From PZPK01 sp965230795 (lineage in GTDB: Bacteria; Pseudomonadota; Gammaproteobacteria; Pseudomonadales; Oleiphilaceae), in assembly GCA_965230795.1 (NCBI GenBank), contig OZ246020.1:2790001-2854000 (forward strand): a DNA stretch of 64,000 nt, in the 5' to 3' direction. The position numbers were made by a program, and so were the translations under genes. Each line of letters begins with the position of its first letter. Positions within the stretch are counted from its first letter, which is position 1. The notes under the pieces were generated by a model. That model saw only the letters and a list, made by a program, of their open reading frames with translations, made no database searches and was not told where the DNA came from. Shown here one piece after another: positions 61,353 through 64,000 of this stretch.

Positions 61353-61691
61353 TTAGTATTTGAGGTACGTTAGCGTTTCAACACTGCTATGCACATCACA
61401 TAAACCTCGCCCTTCCAATACAGCCTCTTTTCCAGTCGCGTGAGCACTAAGAAGAAGCGAATAAACAGCATAATCCTCTTCAGTCTCAAGAGGCAGCGCG
61501 AAACTCCATTTTGAATTGGTATGGCATGCAGGAGCGTCACTTTTGTCTCCCGCAACTTTTATGAAAGCTCTGGGTGGCTCATAGATTCTGTCGATAGCTA
61601 TATTATTCACTTGCCCGGTTATCGCACCATCAGCGAAACTCAGTGCGCTAAGACTTGATATCACAGAAAGGAGTAATATTCGTTTTTTCAT
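61353..61691 (-). CDS. small exported protein A (paralogue of protein B)
   Basis: 112 aa from ATG at 61691 (AGGAAAG upstream); the frame opens at 61721. Signal peptide MKKRILLLSVISSLSALSFA. Two Cys (ACHTNS and GLCDVHS) may form a disulfide in the periplasm. The C-terminal LLSAHATGKEAVLEGRGLC matches ALAAFAAGKEIGLHGDGC of the gene at 62306-62659. Function is unknown; proteins of this size and plan are common in mobile gene arrays. The stop lies next to an R1 copy. Confidence 0.75.
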   Translation of the reverse strand: MKKRILLLSVISSLSALSFADGAITGQVNNIAIDRIYEPPRAFIKVAGDKSDAPACHTNSKWSFALPLETEEDYAVYSLLLSAHATGKEAVLEGRGLCDVHSSVETLTYLKY

Positions 61692-61752
61692 ATTTACTTT
61701 CCTAATTTCCTGTCGTAACAATCCCGTTTTCTAGTGGAAATTGGCAATTTCG

Positions 61753-61840
61753 AATCAACGACTCTGACCATTTTGATCCTGCTGATGCGAACAATTGCCT
61801 GATTCTAATGACTCTGACCCCTTGATCTGACCCCTTGATC
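61753..61840 (+). repeat. R1 repeats, diverged and partial copies
   Basis: A diverged copy (61753-61778, AATCAACGACTCTGACC...TTTTGATCC), a copy without the left arm (61806-61826) and a right half (61828-61840, GACCCCTTGATC). Confidence 0.85.
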
Positions 61841-61900
61841 TGCCACGATTATTGTCACGCTAAATAGCTAGATGCCCTCTGGCCCAAAGATAAAGCCTTA

Positions 61901-61925
61901 AATCAATGATTCTGACCCCTTGATC
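61901..61925 (+). repeat. R1 repeat at the break point of the IS256-type fragment
   Basis: AATCAATGATTCTGACCCC followed by TTGATC. It joins exactly where the transposase reading stops matching the family. Confidence 0.9.
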
Positions 61926-62069
61926 TTTAAGTGCCGAATACTGATCCAGTAACTCCGTGACTTCGGCCTCAACGGCCTTGGTGAGAAGCTGCTGAGCCCC
62001 TCGTTTCAAAACCTCATTTAATGAATCTGCTACTGGTGAATTGAGTTGAATAACTTTACTATCGGTCAT
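61923..62069 (-). pseudogene. IS256/Mutator-family transposase, N-terminal fragment
   Basis: About 49 residues from ATG at 62069: MTDSKVIQLNSPVADSLNEVL, then KRGAQQLLTKAVEAEVTELLDQYSALKD. This is the usual start of IS256-family transposases (RxGAxxxLxxAVEAEVxExL), which are about 400 aa. The frame then runs into the R1 repeat (translated as QGVRIIDL) and stops at 61860. All catalytic residues are missing, so it is a dead remnant. Confidence 0.85.
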
Positions 62070-62166
62070 GCGGTGTCTGCCCTTGTTGGTTGTTGATCTG
62101 CCAGGATCAATCAACAGGGTAACACCGCACTCTCTTCAGCTCATACACCAGAAATCACTATAGCTC

Positions 62167-62195
62167 CTGACCCCATTGATCAGACCCCATTGATC
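62167..62195 (+). repeat. R1 right halves in tandem
   Basis: CTGACCCCATTGATC at 62167-62181 and GACCCCATTGATC at 62183-62195, side by side and merging into R3. Confidence 0.88.
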
Positions 62196-62252
62196 GGTCG
62201 GGTAATGGGCGATCCCTTGATCAAAAATCAAAGACTCTGACCCCTTGATCTT
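62189..62252 (+). repeat. R3 repeat, copy 1 (64 bp)
   Basis: Starts ATTGATCGGTCGGGTAATGG and ends with an R1 variant AATCAAAGACTCTGACCCC. It matches copy 2 at 63124-63187 in 63 of 64 positions (one G/C change at base 14). Confidence 0.95.
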
Positions 62253-62267
62253 GATCTTGGATCTTGG

Positions 62268-62306
62268 GCGATAACAATTCTCATTTGTCACCGACCCCTT
62301 TTGTTC
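62268..62306 (+). repeat. R2 repeat, copy 1 (39 bp)
   Basis: Starts GCGATAACAATTCTCATTTG and ends CCGACCCCTTTTGTTC. It abuts the stop codon of the gene at 62306-62659. Read on the minus strand it contains TGAGAATTGTTATC, close to a Fur-box 7-1-7 motif. Confidence 0.95.
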
Positions 62307-62659
62307 TAAAGATCAGAAACAATCGGAACCGTATTCGAACCGCCCCAAAAGGGTATCGTGTCACAGCCATCTCCATGCAGGCCTATTTCTTTTCCAGCAG
62401 CAAAAGCGGCCAGGGCAGCGGCTACCATGGCTTCATACCCTGGTATCTCTTTCTTGATGTACACATGGCTTTTCTTATCGCATTGGGAGGTGATCGGTAC
62501 ATTCTCATTGAGTAGCAGACTAATACCGCCGCCATTGTGGACAAAGTAACGATTGATGGTGACGCCGGGCCCACCCAGACTTGTCAAATATTCATAGGCG
62601 AATACATTGCTAGACAAGACCATGACCATTGCCGTAAAAACATATTTTTTGAAAAACAT
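62306..62659 (-). CDS. small exported protein B (paralogue of protein A)
   Basis: 117 aa. Signal peptide MFFKKYVFTAMVMVLSSNVFA, preceded by AGGAG at good distance. Two Cys (TSQCDKKS and GDGCDTI) are placed as in protein A, and the block EAMVAAALAAFAAGKEIGLHGDGCD aligns with the protein A C-terminus. The TAG stop begins at the last base of an R2 copy. Function unknown; periplasmic, probably disulfide-bonded. Confidence 0.75.
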   Translation of the reverse strand: MFFKKYVFTAMVMVLSSNVFAYEYLTSLGGPGVTINRYFVHNGGGISLLLNENVPITSQCDKKSHVYIKKEIPGYEAMVAAALAAFAAGKEIGLHGDGCDTIPFWGGSNTVPIVSDL

Positions 62660-62770
62660 CCTTTTCTCCTGATAAGACGATAGAGCAACAGCCCAGACCT
62701 ATACCATTAGATTCTGATCTCGGAGCGTTAGCGGTATTGATTAGCTGTAGTGACTGATTAAATAATCGAA

Positions 62771-62844
62771 AATCAATGACTCTGACCCCATTGATCAATC
62801 CACTGGCGATAACAATTCTCATTTGTCACCGACCCCTTTTGTTC
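62771..62844 (+). repeat. R1-R2 composite, copy 2 of R2
   Basis: Perfect R1 (62771-62796), nine-base linker ending in ACTG, then R2 (62806-62844), identical to R2 copy 1. Confidence 0.95.
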
Positions 62845-63028
62845 AAATCGCATCAAAATATCCTTTTGCCTTTCAGGCTCGATTAAATAAAAAGGAACGC
62901 ATATTTTCTAACCCTCAAAGGTCTGTCGCATTCCCATTGCTCAATTCCAAGACCAATCTTCTCTTCGATTTTCGAGAGCTGGTTTTTCTCTACTGAAGTG
63001 CTGACAAACGACAATTCTGAACCAGCAA
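62845..63028. other. spacer between repeat composites, no supported gene
   Basis: About 180 bp of lower-GC sequence. A minus-strand frame crossing it is made largely of translated R1 repeats and was not accepted. Confidence 0.4.
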
Positions 63029-63121
63029 AATCAATGACTCTGACCCCATTGATCCAGATCTTCTGACCCCATTGATCCACTGGCAATAACAATTCTCATT
63101 TGTCACCGACCCCTTTTGTTC
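63029..63121 (+). repeat. R1, R1-half and R2 composite, copy 3 of R2
   Basis: R1 at 63029-63054, right half TCTGACCCCATTGATC at 63062-63077, linker CACT, R2 at 63083-63121 with one change (GCA for GCG). Confidence 0.95.
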
Positions 63122-63123
63122 CC

Positions 63124-63245
63124 ATTGATCGGTCGGCTAATGGGCGATCCCTTGATCAAAAATCAAAGACTCTGACCCCTTGATCTTTGACCCCATTGAT
63201 CCAATGCCGATAACAATTCTCATTTGTCACCGACCCCTTTTATTA
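63124..63245 (+). repeat. R3 (copy 2), R1-half and R2 (copy 4) composite
   Basis: R3 at 63124-63187, right half TTTGACCCCATTGATC at 63186-63201, R2 at 63207-63245 with changes at both ends. The R3-then-R2 order repeats that at 62189-62306. Confidence 0.93.
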
Positions 63246-63530
63246 CAAGGTAAGCCACTAAGGGTCTGGAGAACAAGATTGTTCAGCCATTACTCTGTAC
63301 AGTTAAATGTATTGGATACTAATCGGAACCGACGTTTTTGTGGCGTGGTAACACGTGGGGCCTAGCAAGTTAAGACGTTTGCATAGACCTAGATCCAGAT
63401 GGGTGACTGAGGCGGATAATCCAGCCCAACCAATGAAAAACAAGATTGCGAATAAAGACCGGCACCACCGAGACGAGACTGATATTGTTTAGGCTGAACA
63501 GTCCGGTCGGGATTTATGCGCGCGTTTGAC
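63246..63530. other. spacer, no supported gene
   Basis: About 285 bp without a convincing frame, promoter or hairpin. It separates the last full composite from the partial R3 next to the right-edge gene. Confidence 0.4.
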
Positions 63531-63563
63531 ACCGGTCGACTAATGGGTGACCCCTTGATCATT
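63531..63563 (+). repeat. R3 repeat, partial diverged copy
   Basis: 33 bp (ACCGGTCGACTAATGGG and then GACCCCTTGATC) matching R3 at 27 of 33 positions. It ends 7 bp before the stop of the right-edge gene. Confidence 0.85.
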
Positions 63564-63569
63564 AGAAAC

Positions 63570-64000
63570 CTAGGTGCTACTCATAACATCTCTTTCGTAA
63601 ACGTTATTCAAAAATCTCAGAAAACAAGGATGAACATCCTCAGGTAATTTTTGCTGTAATGTATTCCTTATATAATCTTTACCACCCATCAATGCTCTAA
63701 ATCGTTTCATGAGCTCTGGTTCAGCACCAATAATCCAATATCCTTCGTCGTCTGGGGCGATTACGGCCCACTTCGTACTTTCATCCAACATGTAGAATCC
63801 AGCCAACTCTGTAGACTGTAATTGATCGAACTTATTCCAGTCTTTTTCTACTGCGACAATTGTATCTCCCAAAATTTCTTTAAAGGGTGGCCTAAAATCA
63901 TCATAAAGGACTACGGTACTAGATTTAGTTAAGCTTACAACCGAATCAAACTCGTGCTTCAGAAGAAATCTCCGGCTATCTTCCGCCGGTTTCGTCGAAA
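63570..64000 (-). CDS. hypothetical protein, partial (5' end beyond the window)
   Basis: The frame is open from the stop at 63570 to the right edge, at least 143 aa, so the true start is outside. A TTG inside (63872) is only an internal codon. The upstream part reads RRFLLKHEFDSVVSLTKSSTVVLYDDFRPPFKEILGDTIV, in pieces consistent with one continuous protein; the C-terminus is CFLRFLNNVYERDVMSS. No recognised domain; an immunity-like SUKH/SMI fold can be imagined from the acidic, aromatic-rich composition but nothing supports it. Repeat R3 lies next to its stop. Confidence 0.7.
   Translation of the reverse strand, partial: STKPAEDSRRFLLKHEFDSVVSLTKSSTVVLYDDFRPPFKEILGDTIVAVEKDWNKFDQLQSTELAGFYMLDESTKWAVIAPDDEGYWIIGAEPELMKRFRALMGGKDYIRNTLQQKLPEDVHPCFLRFLNNVYERDVMSST

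Noticed and set aside
62610..62822. 70-codon minus-strand frame
   Set aside because: Overlaps the start of exported protein B and includes translated R1 sequence (INGVRVIDF).
62883..63092. 69-codon minus-strand frame in the repeat field
   Set aside because: Its first third is translated R1 repeat; the rest has no signal, motif or ribosome site.
63345..63380. GCCTAGCAAGTTAAG as an integron recombination site
   Set aside because: Neither core fits RYYYAAC/GTTRRRY and no imperfect palindrome of attC length surrounds it.

Overview
The window is a chromosomal segment of a free-living, aerobic gammaproteobacterium. Supporting signs are a complete System I cytochrome c maturation operon (ccmABCDEFGHI), a glyoxylate-shunt isocitrate lyase of the long (about 530 aa) class, thiC under a TPP riboswitch, ubiG, a mupP-like phosphatase, a YbbA/YbbP/TesA cluster, and fatty-acid or alcohol oxidation genes (acyl-CoA dehydrogenase, 3-hydroxyacyl-CoA dehydrogenase, iron alcohol dehydrogenase). 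The mixture resembles marine hydrocarbon- or lipid-using Pseudomonadales/Oceanospirillales such as Alcanivorax, Marinobacter or Ketobacter. That placement is inferred from gene content only.

Layout. 0-3.1 kb: small lipoprotein, short-chain dehydrogenase with a divergent HxlR regulator and two operator-like palindromes, LysR regulator. 3.4-9 kb: thiC with TPP riboswitch, an orphan solute-binding protein, a possible ADP-ribosyltransferase-fold protein, a (GAAGCTA)n heptanucleotide array of about 35 units, isocitrate lyase. 9.4-12 kb: acyl-CoA dehydrogenase and divergent TetR regulator with a palindrome between them. 12-19.6 kb, plus strand: FtsH-family protease, mtaD-ubiG-mupP, a response regulator with a C-terminal membrane anchor, FKBP isomerase, LysE exporter. 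19.7-27.9 kb: solute-binding protein; a three-gene unit of ABC ATPase, FtsX-like permease and DUF6279 lipoprotein; a frameshifted PEP-CTERM protein gene behind a sigma-54-like promoter; a TPR protein. 27.9-34.3 kb: SRPBCC protein, yciK, Met/His-rich secreted protein, DUF411 and DUF3047 proteins, iron alcohol dehydrogenase, discoidin-like protein, hydroxyacyl-CoA dehydrogenase. 34.4-41 kb: hybrid histidine kinase with an EAL/receiver partner, then a TetR/SDR divergent pair. 41-48.4 kb: ccm operon. 48.7-60.2 kb: orphan sugar-type binding protein, flavin oxidoreductase with NemR-like TetR, a second pair of heptanucleotide arrays, AdeT-like binding protein, patatin, methyltransferase, YbbP-YbbA/TesA, YheT-family hydrolase.

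From 60.35 kb the character changes. A tRNA-Asn gene with its own promoter and terminator is followed by about 3.2 kb of accessory DNA: a REP-associated tyrosine transposase (RAYT) flanked by inverted copies of a hairpin repeat (R1), many more R1 copies, two further repeat families (R2, 39 bp, four copies; R3, 64 bp, two near-identical copies and one partial), a truncated IS256-type transposase, two small exported proteins related to each other, and a gene running off the right edge. Every gene in this stretch ends inside or within about 20 bp of a repeat copy. This RAYT-repeat-cassette arrangement is the most unusual part of the window.

Regulation visible in sequence: four divergent regulator/enzyme pairs with palindromes in the shared region, a TPP riboswitch, several intrinsic terminators, and a NemR-like repressor gene whose promoter predicts a leaderless transcript with the operator between -35 and -10.
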